Both the position numbers and the translations under genes were made by a program. From NCBI RefSeq assembly GCF_009905605.1, contig NZ_JAAAKZ010000003.1:310001-374000 (forward strand): a stretch of 64,000 nucleotides of DNA, written 5' to 3'. The stretch is from Runella sp. CRIBMP. Its GTDB lineage: Bacteria; Bacteroidota; Bacteroidia; Cytophagales; Spirosomataceae. Below the pieces are notes generated by a model. It was not told where the DNA came from. It ran no database searches and worked only from the letters and a program-made list of their open reading frames with translations. Positions 51,162 through 58,832 of the stretch are shown here, piece by piece; within the stretch, counting starts at the first letter, position 1, and every line of letters begins with the position of its first letter.

Positions 51162-51176
51162 TGGCACAACTCGTGC
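51162..51176 (+). promoter_or_regulatory. Sigma-54-like promoter of operon G
   Basis: TGGCAC-N5-GTGC, preceded by T: -24 box perfect, -12 box keeps GC (GTGC for TTGC). Predicted start about 51188, 30 nt before the ATPase ATG. The best all-round match in the window with operon A. Confidence 0.7.
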
Positions 51177-51217
51177 AAAATACATTACATTATCCTTAAT
51201 ATTTTACCAACAGGTCC

Positions 51218-51883
51218 ATGATTCAGTTAAAAGGCATTTCAAAGCATTATCCAGCAGGTTTTGGAAAAACGTACGTATTGCGTAATATCAATTTGGGAAT
51301 AAATGAGGGGGAATTTGTCTCCATTATGGGGCCGTCTGGCTCGGGAAAATCCACTTTGCTCCATATTTTAGGGTTGCTGGAAGAGCCTTCGGAAGGAGAA
51401 TATCTGTTTTTGGACGAAAAAGTAGACAAACTCAGCGAAAAGAAGCGCACCGAATTGCATCGCCACCGCATTGGGTTTGTGTTTCAGGCCTACCATTTGA
51501 TTGACGAACTGACGGTGTACGAAAACATCGAAACGCCACTGTTGTACAAAGGAACCTCGTCGTCAGAGCGCAAGAGTCGGGTGGCCGAATTGTTGGATCG
51601 TTTTAACATGGTTGCCAAAAAAGACTTGTTTCCCAGTCAGTTGTCGGGTGGGCAACAGCAATTGGTAGGCATCGCGCGGGCCATTGTGCATGAGCCTAAA
51701 ATCATTTTTGCCGATGAGCCAACGGGGAATCTACACTCCGAGCAAGCCAAAGAAATCATGGAATTGTTTAGAGAACTCAATCAAAAAGATAAAGTTTCCA
51801 TCGTTCAGGTGACGCACTCAGAGGCCAACGCCGAATACGGAAACCGGGTTATTCGCCTCAAAGACGGTTGGGTTTCAGAATAG
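51218..51883 (+). CDS. ABC transporter ATP-binding protein (LolD/MacB type), ATPase 2
   Basis: 221 residues. Walker [11 protein letters not shown]-loop [14 protein letters not shown], signature LSGGQQQL, Walker [14 protein letters not shown], switch His in VQVTHSEAN. It belongs to the same group as ATPase 1 (both have [17 protein letters not shown]), but the arginine after LSGGQQQ is leucine and the D-loop reads NLHSEQAK. There is no permease in this operon; the next gene is a TolC channel. It may drive one or more of the distant permeases, joined to it only by common sigma-54 control. Confidence 0.92.
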   Translation: MIQLKGISKHYPAGFGKTYVLRNINLGINEGEFVSIMGPSGSGKSTLLHILGLLEEPSEGEYLFLDEKVDKLSEKKRTELHRHRIGFVFQAYHLIDELTVYENIETPLLYKGTSSSERKSRVAELLDRFNMVAKKDLFPSQLSGGQQQLVGIARAIVHEPKIIFADEPTGNLHSEQAKEIMELFRELNQKDKVSIVQVTHSEANAEYGNRVIRLKDGWVSE

Positions 51884-51912
51884 TCATTTGTTTATTGTTA
51901 AAAGAAAATTTC

Positions 51913-53238
51913 ATGTTACAGGTATCTAAAATACGGTTTGCAGTCATTGGGATGCTGTTTTTTGCCTTGAATGCAAGTGCCCAAAAAACGTTGACCTTGC
52001 GGGAGTGCGTTGAATTATTGACAAAAAACAACCTCACCTACCGTGAAAGCCAGTTGCAGGCGCAGAGTGCAGGGGCTCAATTGCAACAAACGAGGTCGCA
52101 GCAGTTGCCGCAAATTGGATTCAGCGCTGGACAAAACCTAAACTTTGGTCGTAGTATCGACCGTTTTACCAATGCTTACATCGACCAGTTGTACAATACC
52201 AACGGGATTGGTTTAGGCTTTCAGGTTCCGTTGTTTCAGGGATTTCAAATTCAGCATCAAGTACAGCAGGGTATTGCACTGCGCGACGCGGCCCTGAAAA
52301 ATCAAGAGGCCATCCTTAATCAGCAAATCATTCGAGTGCTTCAGGCATACGTACAGGTATTGGCTACCAAGGCTTTATACGATGCCGCGCAGCAGCAGGT
52401 GGCGTCGTCGCAGCAACAGGTAGATCGGGTAGAAAAGCAGGTAGCTGCAGGAACCGTGGGTCAAAATACGTTGTATGAAATAAAAGCGCAGTTGGCCAAT
52501 GATAAATTTGACGAAGTAACTGCGCGCAACAACGAGCAGTTGGCAAAATTGACGTTGTTTCAGTTGATGAACATTCAACCCGAAAAAGACGTAGTGCTCG
52601 AACCCATCGCCGACGCGGCCACCGCCCTGAGTGTGGCTCCAGCCGCCGACGCTATCTATGAGGAGGCGTTGAAGTTGTTTCCAGAAGTGAAAAGCAGTGA
52701 GCTGCGTTTGAGCAGCTTTGCGAGTCAGATTCGAGCGGTGAAAGCAAACAGCCTGCCTTCGTTGAATCTTTCGGGAAATTTTGCCGCTTTTTATGCGTCG
52801 TCCAACTCTGAGCGTAGTTACTTCAAACAATTGGATGCTACCCGCAATGGCTCACTAAGTTTAGGTCTAAATATTCCCATCATGGGGCGTTGGCAGGTTC
52901 GTCCACGCGTGGACGTGGTTAAGGCGCAACAAGAGCTGGCCCGCAATCAGGTAGATGGGGTGAAACAACTTTTGCGTCAGTCTATCGAACTGGCGGTGCA
53001 GCAGCTAGATGCCACCACCGACCGCTACGCCGCCGCGCAGAGTCAGGTGGAATCTTTACAGGCCAACTTTTCGGCGGCCGAAAGCCGCCTGAATGCGGGT
53101 ACCATCAACGTGTTTGAATATACCCTTGCCAAAGCAAATCTGGCACGGGCGCAGGCAAATGCCATTCGCTCACGCTACGAATACGCTCTTCAGCGTCAGA
53201 TAATTGAATTTTATCGGAAAGGTAAATGGGAGTTTTAG
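51913..53238 (+). CDS. TolC family outer-membrane channel (OEP)
   Basis: 441 residues from ATG 51913. Signal peptide about 1-24 (FFALNASAQ). Two OEP repeats, each a long pair of helices flanking beta-strands: repeat 1 starts LTLRECVELLTKNNLTYRE, with helices rich in Gln/Ala up to about 215; repeat 2 starts DAIYEEALKLFPEVKSSEL, with SLNLSGNFAAFY and LGLNIPIMGRW strands. It ends QRQIIEFYRKGKWEF. It forms a trimeric exit duct for a MacAB-type exporter. 29 bp after ATPase 2, same operon. Confidence 0.92.
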   Translation: MLQVSKIRFAVIGMLFFALNASAQKTLTLRECVELLTKNNLTYRESQLQAQSAGAQLQQTRSQQLPQIGFSAGQNLNFGRSIDRFTNAYIDQLYNTNGIGLGFQVPLFQGFQIQHQVQQGIALRDAALKNQEAILNQQIIRVLQAYVQVLATKALYDAAQQQVASSQQQVDRVEKQVAAGTVGQNTLYEIKAQLANDKFDEVTARNNEQLAKLTLFQLMNIQPEKDVVLEPIADAATALSVAPAADAIYEEALKLFPEVKSSELRLSSFASQIRAVKANSLPSLNLSGNFAAFYASSNSERSYFKQLDATRNGSLSLGLNIPIMGRWQVRPRVDVVKAQQELARNQVDGVKQLLRQSIELAVQQLDATTDRYAAAQSQVESLQANFSAAESRLNAGTINVFEYTLAKANLARAQANAIRSRYEYALQRQIIEFYRKGKWEF

Positions 53239-53409
53239 GGATAAACGGTAAATTAGTAAATAGTTAAAAGCTAGCTAATGGTTGATTATCAGTGGTTTGT
53301 AATTAACTTTTAACTTTTCGTTCCTCATAATTATGTACTTCTAATAATCTTTCTTGATTTTTGTGAAGGTTTTAATATCATTGATACCTTCATTCAAAAT
53401 CGGTCACTT

Positions 53410-54273
53410 ATGTTTGGCTATATTATCTGGGATGTAAATCCTGAAATTTTCAGTATCGGCAGTTTTTCCATTCGTTGGTATGGTTTGTTGTTTGCCTCTG
53501 GTTTTTTGGTGGGGCAACGCATCATGACGCATGTTTTCCGTAAAGAAGGAATCAAAGAAACGTTGTTGGATTCGCTTTTGCTCACCATGGTTATTGCCAC
53601 CGTTTTAGGGGCGCGTTTCGGGCATTTTTTGTTTTATGAACCCGAAGTATTACTCAAAAATCCACTGCAAGTCATTACGCCTCCTTTTGCTGGTTTGGCC
53701 AGTCATGGAGCGGCTATCGGTATTTTGTTGGGGTTATTTATTTACGCCCGCAACAAGAAAATGAGTTTTCTGTGGGTGTGTGACCGCATCGTGATTGTGG
53801 TGGCCCTTGCAGGTTGTTTTATTCGCCTCGGCAACCTGATGAATTCGGAGATTGTAGGGAAAGTGACTGACGTTCCTTGGGCGTTTGTGTTTACCCGCAA
53901 CTATGAATTTACCCAGTACCCGCGTCACCCGGCGCAGTTGTATGAGGCCATTGCTTGCTTGGTGCTTTGTTTTATATTATTTCGGTTGTGGAGCCAACGT
54001 AAATCGCAGACGCCGCAGGGAATGTTGGTCGGAATCTTCCTGATTTGGGTGTTTGGGCTGCGTTTCGTGATTGAATTCTTCAAAGAAAATCAAGTGGCTT
54101 TTGAAAACGAACTTGCCTATAACATGGGACAGATTTTGAGTATTCCGGTCGTATTGTTAGGTGTTATATTTTTAATCTATGCGTTGAAAAACAAAGATAA
54201 AAAGCAGGTGACTTTTACCGACAGCGCCGCCGAGGAGGCAAACCGCGCGGAGTCGCAGGTGGCCAAATCATAA
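53410..54273 (+). CDS. lgt: Prolipoprotein diacylglyceryl transferase
   Basis: 287 residues with about seven membrane helices. Lgt features: IRWYGLLFASGFLVGQ, the GARFGHFLFYEPE segment with a conserved His, and the family signature FIRLGNLMNSEIVGKVTDVPWAF. The HPAQLYEA motif is also present, as is the periplasmic-face arginine cluster. It adds diacylglycerol to the lipobox cysteine of the many lipoproteins seen in this window. A charged C-terminal tail of about 25 residues follows the last helix. Ends in a strong terminator. Confidence 0.95.
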   Translation: MFGYIIWDVNPEIFSIGSFSIRWYGLLFASGFLVGQRIMTHVFRKEGIKETLLDSLLLTMVIATVLGARFGHFLFYEPEVLLKNPLQVITPPFAGLASHGAAIGILLGLFIYARNKKMSFLWVCDRIVIVVALAGCFIRLGNLMNSEIVGKVTDVPWAFVFTRNYEFTQYPRHPAQLYEAIACLVLCFILFRLWSQRKSQTPQGMLVGIFLIWVFGLRFVIEFFKENQVAFENELAYNMGQILSIPVVLLGVIFLIYALKNKDKKQVTFTDSAAEEANRAESQVAKS

Positions 54274-54330
54274 CCGCTCAATAAATTTAACCTGTTGGGC
54301 GTAAAGCAGGCGCATAAAAAATGTAATTTC

Positions 54331-54350
54331 GGGGGAACATGTGTTCCCCC
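54331..54350 (+). terminator. Terminator after lgt
   Basis: GGGGGAACA / TGTTCCCCC, near-perfect palindrome followed by seven T. Confidence 0.8.
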
Positions 54351-54382
54351 TTTTTTTATTCATAAACCTAAAATAGTAGCAA

Positions 54383-54991
54383 ATGAAAACGATTAAACTC
54401 CTCGCGATTTTCCTGTCTTTGGCGGTTCTGACTTGGAATTGTGCCAGCAAAGATGCCGAAGAAGAGGCCAAAGAAGAACCTAAAAATGGCCTAGAAGCCC
54501 TACAAAAACTGGGTGAAGAAGCCGAAAGAATGTCGAAAGAAGGCCCCAAAGAGACGGTTGACCCTAAGTTGTTGAAGGAGTTGCTACCTGCAGATGCCGA
54601 TGGCCTGAAACGCAAGGAGGCATCGAGCGAAAAAAGTGCTGCGATGGGTTTTGGGGTTTCGACCGCCAAAGCTTCTTACCGCGATGACAACGGACAGGAT
54701 ATTGACGTAAATATCACCGACGTGGCGGGAATGGGCGTGGCGCTGATGGGCATGGCAGCGTGGTCGATGGCGTCGATTGATAAAGAAACCGAAACGGGCT
54801 ACGAAAAAACCACTGAATACAAAGGCCACAAAGCGTTTGAGAAATACAATACACAATCCAAAAATGGTGAAATATCGGTCATTGTCGCCAATCGATACAT
54901 TGTTCAGGTAGAAGGTCGCGATGTTGACATGGATAAAATCAAGTCTGTTTTGGATGACATTGACTTGGATAAACTGGCGGATATTAAGTAA
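54383..54991 (+). CDS. Lipoprotein of unknown function
   Basis: 202 residues. Lipobox with Cys20 (LTWNCASK). A Glu/Lys-rich helical linker (about 25-60) leads to a globular C-terminal domain (STAKASYRDDNGQDIDVNITDVAGMG... ISVIVANRYIVQVEGRDVDMDKIKSVLDDIDLDKLADIK), which resembles unnamed Bacteroidota lipoproteins. The pattern of small strands then an amphipathic C-terminal helix suggests a compact alpha/beta fold. No catalytic motif is seen. Confidence 0.65.
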   Translation: MKTIKLLAIFLSLAVLTWNCASKDAEEEAKEEPKNGLEALQKLGEEAERMSKEGPKETVDPKLLKELLPADADGLKRKEASSEKSAAMGFGVSTAKASYRDDNGQDIDVNITDVAGMGVALMGMAAWSMASIDKETETGYEKTTEYKGHKAFEKYNTQSKNGEISVIVANRYIVQVEGRDVDMDKIKSVLDDIDLDKLADIK

Positions 54992-55035
54992 GCGCTCAGA
55001 AGTAAGGAGCGAAAATAAATGCACGATCAGAAAAA

Positions 55036-55064
55036 GGCTTTGAAAGGTAAATCCTCTCAAAGCC
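55036..55064 (+). terminator. Terminator after the lipoprotein gene
   Basis: GGCTTTGA / TCAAAGCC plus flanking A-run and T-run, 13-nt loop. A second hairpin follows within ten bases. Confidence 0.7.
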
Positions 55065-55070
55065 TTTTTT

Positions 55071-55107
55071 GTAATTAATGGTCAGAGGTAGTCAGACCAT
55101 TAATTAC
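55071..55107. repeat. Perfect 13-bp inverted repeat before the kynureninase stop
   Basis: GTAATTAATGGTC / GACCATTAATTAC around an 11-nt loop. It has no T-run of its own but abuts the previous terminator, so it could be part of a bidirectional terminator or a protein-binding palindrome. Confidence 0.55.
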
Positions 55108-55120
55108 AAAACTAATTCAA

Positions 55121-56425
55121 TTAAGCCTGAAATTTCCCATAATTTTCCAGTGCTTCACCAACTTTCCACACATCTTCAAAACGATTATATAAAGGAATCG
55201 GGCTAAGACGGATGCAGTTGGGCTCGCGCCAATCACCAATGATTCCCTGCGCGGTTAAGTAATCAAAAACTTTTTTGCCTTCATTGTCAATCAATAACGA
55301 AAGCTGACAGCCGCGTTGGGCAGGATTGGAGGGAGTCATCAGGCGGATTTTTTCCGTTCCTGCATTTTGATTGATGCGTTGAATGATGACTTCTAAAAAG
55401 CCCGTTAGCTCCACACTTTTTGTTCTTAAATTTTCAATACCTGCTTCTTCAAAGAGTGCCAACGATGCCCGATGAACCGCCAACGCCATAATGTTGGGCG
55501 TGCTTAATTGCCAGCCTGCCGCTCCTTGCATGGGCACAAAACCTTTGGTCATTTCAAACCGTCGAGCTTCATTGTAACCCCACCAGCCTGCCAGTCGTAG
55601 CACCGAAGCATCGTGCTGCTTTTCGTGAACAAATACGCCGGATACTCCTCCCGGGCCTGAATTGAGGTATTTGTACGAACACCACACCGCAAAGTCGACT
55701 CCCCAGTCGTGCAATCGGAGCGGGACATTTCCCGCCGCGTGCGCCAAGTCAAAACCCACCATGATGCCGTATTGGTGCGCTAAAGCGGTGATGGCTTCCA
55801 TGTCGTAGACTTGACCCGTATAATAATGCAGGCCACTCATGCAAACCAACGCCAGCTCGTCAGCATTTTGGCGAATAGCGTCCAACAAATCTTCGCTACG
55901 AACGGTGTATTCCCCTTTTCGCGGCGCTACCTCAATCAGGGCGGTGGCGGGGTCATAGCCCCTAAATTTCAGGTGGGTTTCAATGGCATATTGGTCAGAT
56001 GGAAAGTCACCCGCTACCGTCAAAACTTTATGGCGTTGTGCCGTCGGTTGATAAAATGACGCCCACATTAGATGTAAGTTGACCGTCAGGTGGTTCATCG
56101 GACAAACCTCTTCGGGAAGTGCCCCTACTATTTTGGCCAATGATTGTTGACAATAGCGGTGGTAGCTAAGCCACGATTCTTCCCCCTCAAACCATCCCTC
56201 CACGCCGTAGTTTTGCCACGTATTAAGTTCGCGGTCAATGGCTTCCCGGGCAGATTTTGGTTGCAGCCCTAAGGAGTTCCCACATAGATAAACCCCCGTT
56301 TTTCCGTTGTGTTTGGGATGATAAAATCGTTCGCGAAAGCTGCGTAAGGTATCCTGCTGGTCTTTTTCCAACGCCCAATCGTGCAGTTCTTGAGAAGAGA
56401 GCGGAAGTAAATGTTGAAGGTTCAC
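55121..56425 (-). CDS. kynU: Kynureninase
   Basis: 434 residues. PLP fold type I enzyme with family motifs: VYLCGNSLGLQPK near 45-57, GDFPSDQYAIETHLKFRGYDP, D226 and H229 in VGFDLAHAAGN, and PLP lysine K252 in CSYKYLNSGPGG. A GWWGY motif and a QLSTPNI stretch follow, near residues 285-315. Hydrolyses kynurenine to anthranilate and alanine (or 3-hydroxykynurenine), in tryptophan breakdown or in the quinolinate route to NAD. No other kynurenine-pathway genes are in this window. Confidence 0.95.
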   Translation of the reverse strand: MNLQHLLPLSSQELHDWALEKDQQDTLRSFRERFYHPKHNGKTGVYLCGNSLGLQPKSAREAIDRELNTWQNYGVEGWFEGEESWLSYHRYCQQSLAKIVGALPEEVCPMNHLTVNLHLMWASFYQPTAQRHKVLTVAGDFPSDQYAIETHLKFRGYDPATALIEVAPRKGEYTVRSEDLLDAIRQNADELALVCMSGLHYYTGQVYDMEAITALAHQYGIMVGFDLAHAAGNVPLRLHDWGVDFAVWCSYKYLNSGPGGVSGVFVHEKQHDASVLRLAGWWGYNEARRFEMTKGFVPMQGAAGWQLSTPNIMALAVHRASLALFEEAGIENLRTKSVELTGFLEVIIQRINQNAGTEKIRLMTPSNPAQRGCQLSLLIDNEGKKVFDYLTAQGIIGDWREPNCIRLSPIPLYNRFEDVWKVGEALENYGKFQA

Positions 56426-56458
56426 TTGGTTTTTGGTTTACCATTAAACAAAATAAAA

Positions 56459-56482
56459 CCCCTTTGGTTGAGGCCAAAGGGG
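56459..56482 (-). terminator. Terminator after the thioredoxin-like gene
   Basis: CCCCTTTGG / CCAAAGGGG with a 6-nt loop, followed on the minus strand by TTTTATTTTGTTT. Confidence 0.75.
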
Positions 56483-56508
56483 AAGAACGCACAGAATGTT
56501 GCAGGAAA

Positions 56509-56955
56509 TTATTTTTTGCTGGCTACCATTTTGGCAAACTTGATGAGCTCAGGCCCATCCATAGCGCCCAAATGCATGGTAACGACTTTGCCGTTTCCAT
56601 TGATAAAAAACAACGAAGGATAACCTTCAATGGGGTACATCGTGGCCAATCGGGGGCCTTCGCCCTCTTCCATGTCTTTTTTGATATTGATAAAATTAGC
56701 GTTGAAGTATTCGCCTACGTCGCTGCGGGTAAAGACGTTTTTCTGGAGCATTTTACAAGGGCCGCACCAACTGGTATAAGCATCAAAAAAGATTAATTTC
56801 TTCTCTTTTTTGGCTTTTTCAAGTGCTTTTGCCCAAGGTAACTCAACAAACTGAATGCCAGAAGCTGCAGGAGCTTTTGTGACCTTTGGGGTGGTAGCGG
56901 CAATGCCTGACAGCATCAGGAGGGCTATTGCTAAAGCAGAGATGAAGCGTTGCAT
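56509..56955 (-). CDS. Periplasmic thioredoxin-fold protein
   Basis: 148 residues from ATG 56955. Signal peptide about 1-20. The active site WCGPC (C64, C67) follows FFDAYTS, and cis-proline is in YPSLFFING, so this is the thioredoxin_7/DsbD-gamma type seen in secreted Bacteroidota proteins. It is likely a periplasmic reductant or thiol-disulfide oxidoreductase. The same frame is open upstream to 57045, but the added 30 residues are not signal-like. It lies 83 bp after the preceding PA14-like gene. Confidence 0.88.
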   Translation of the reverse strand: MQRFISALAIALLMLSGIAATTPKVTKAPAASGIQFVELPWAKALEKAKKEKKLIFFDAYTSWCGPCKMLQKNVFTRSDVGEYFNANFINIKKDMEEGEGPRLATMYPIEGYPSLFFINGNGKVVTMHLGAMDGPELIKFAKMVASKK

Positions 56956-57038
56956 TGGTATAACTGTTTTTGTTTTAAAGTATGTTTTGAATTTACAACG
57001 CAAATTTCGTGCAAAATGGTTTATTGCGTTGTGAAAAC

Positions 57039-58781
57039 TTACCAAATCAAGGAATAATGCAATGAGCCAGTAAGCGCCAACAGCAGTTCTTGTTGTCCTT
57101 TGACGGTACGAACTACGGGTTTGCTTTTAGGGTCAATGCGCACATAATACCTTTGGCCGTCAATTTCATACAGGCCTTTTTCTAACAATGAAATGCTCTT
57201 GCCCGCTACTAACCGAACGTACGTATTCGGCAAATTGCCAGTGATGGTACGGGTAAGCCCGCCGTTTTCAGGGGCTATTTCGTCGGTAATGTCGCCATTG
57301 CTGGTACGGTAGGTCAGTGTGGGGATTCCTGCGGGGTTGAGGCGATAGCCTTTAAATGATAAATCAACCGACGAATCGGGCCACGCGGCGTTTAGGTCAT
57401 TCAACACGGCAAAGTCGGTTTGACCAGCGGTGAGGATGGCCGAGCCCATCGGATGCAGAATCTGCGGTTCGCCGCGCTCGTACCACATCTCGGTTACGTT
57501 GGCAAATCCACCTTTCCAAAATTGCAGAATAGAACCACGATTGAGGTCTAAGCTGTAATGAATGCCTTCTGGTGTGCCTACCGAAAGGCAATGGGTGCGC
57601 TTGCCTTTTTCTCCTTCGCGTTGAATGAACGAGCGCACCAATTCAGCTTTGCCATTAGCGGTTACTTCAATGGTAGGAATGGGCGTGGGCTCGGGTAAAG
57701 ACGAAGTTACATGTAAAGGATACTGACGTACACCCTGCGTTGCCACAAACATTCCCAACCCAGGCCGACGCCACGTAAACTTATGGTGGTGAAGACGGAA
57801 GGGATGCAAACCTTTTGTTAAATGCACCGTAACGGGTACGTAGTTTTGGAGGAAGTCGTTCCATTGGTACGGCAATACCGTTTTGCCGTCAATCTCAAGG
57901 GCGGCGTTGGACATGTAGGCCAGTTGAAAGGTATAATCAGCTTCCTGCGCCACGTCTAGTTGGCCATCGTAAAGTAAATAATAACTGTTGTTTCCCATCC
58001 CCCATTCGCGGGTCAGAATAGACGTTGTGTCTTTTTTGAGAAGGTTTTCGGCCAGAAGTTCTTTAGGTTTATCATTTCCTGCTTTGTACAACTGGTAAGA
58101 CAGGTTGCGTAACGCTACTGGGCGGGTATCATTGAGCAGCTGATAAAAGACGTTTCGGAAGGCGGCCATGCCCGATACTACCTCCAGCGATAGGGCCGTT
58201 TCGGTCGTTGGTGGAGCGCTAAGAAATGCATTTTCCTGAACGGTTACGCCGTTGAGGACCAGTTTTTCAATTTGGGCGGCGGTGGTTTGACCCGCTCTTT
58301 TAAATTGTACCGTTATGCTTTGCCAAAGGCCCGGGGCTTTGGCGGCATTTTGTAGGGGAGCCAATGTCCCGATACCCGCGCTAACGTTTGCGTCCAATCG
58401 AGGGCTTTTCCAGCTATCATTGAGTCGAATGGCGTAGCCTCCGGGAAGGGTTAAGGCAGCATTGGTGCCCGGTGCTAGCATGAACTCCATCTTGAGCACA
58501 ATATCACCTACCCCAAGGGCAACGGCCGCTTTCGCTCCCGTTTTTCCCAAAATAAGGCTGGTGTTTTTGTCGGTAGAAGGAGTGGTTTTAACAAACGACG
58601 CTTTGTCTGGATGCAAGGTCGCCGACCCCGCCGTTTTCCAGTCGCCCGATAATTGAAAGGGGGCGTTTCCGTCGGTGGCGAGTTGGGTCATGCCTTGGTT
58701 TTGGGCATTGAGCGAAAAAATCAAACCGGCCGCCAAAAGTAGGCAGCCGGTTTGGAAAGCAATACGTATTTTCATATTCAA
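57039..58781 (-). CDS. Secreted protein with LamG/DUF1080-like and PA14-like domains
   Basis: 580 residues. Signal peptide about 1-26 (FSLNAQ). Residues about 40-215 look like a jelly-roll of the 3-keto-disaccharide hydrolase (DUF1080)/laminin-G type (GDIVLKMEFMLAPGTNAAL, PGLWQSITVQFKRAG). Residues about 225-370 resemble a PA14 carbohydrate-binding domain (ADYTFQLAYMSNAALEIDGK, LTKGLHPFRLHHHKF). The C-terminal 200 residues form another beta-rich domain (GSILQFWKGGFANVTEMWYERGEPQ). Such proteins are probably involved in polysaccharide binding or processing at the cell surface. No catalytic residues were recognised. Confidence 0.7.
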   Translation of the reverse strand: MNMKIRIAFQTGCLLLAAGLIFSLNAQNQGMTQLATDGNAPFQLSGDWKTAGSATLHPDKASFVKTTPSTDKNTSLILGKTGAKAAVALGVGDIVLKMEFMLAPGTNAALTLPGGYAIRLNDSWKSPRLDANVSAGIGTLAPLQNAAKAPGLWQSITVQFKRAGQTTAAQIEKLVLNGVTVQENAFLSAPPTTETALSLEVVSGMAAFRNVFYQLLNDTRPVALRNLSYQLYKAGNDKPKELLAENLLKKDTTSILTREWGMGNNSYYLLYDGQLDVAQEADYTFQLAYMSNAALEIDGKTVLPYQWNDFLQNYVPVTVHLTKGLHPFRLHHHKFTWRRPGLGMFVATQGVRQYPLHVTSSLPEPTPIPTIEVTANGKAELVRSFIQREGEKGKRTHCLSVGTPEGIHYSLDLNRGSILQFWKGGFANVTEMWYERGEPQILHPMGSAILTAGQTDFAVLNDLNAAWPDSSVDLSFKGYRLNPAGIPTLTYRTSNGDITDEIAPENGGLTRTITGNLPNTYVRLVAGKSISLLEKGLYEIDGQRYYVRIDPKSKPVVRTVKGQQELLLALTGSLHYSLIW

Positions 58782-58832
58782 GGAATGTCGGCGTTTTGTA
58801 TATTATTAATCAAAAACGTGGACGTGTTATTT

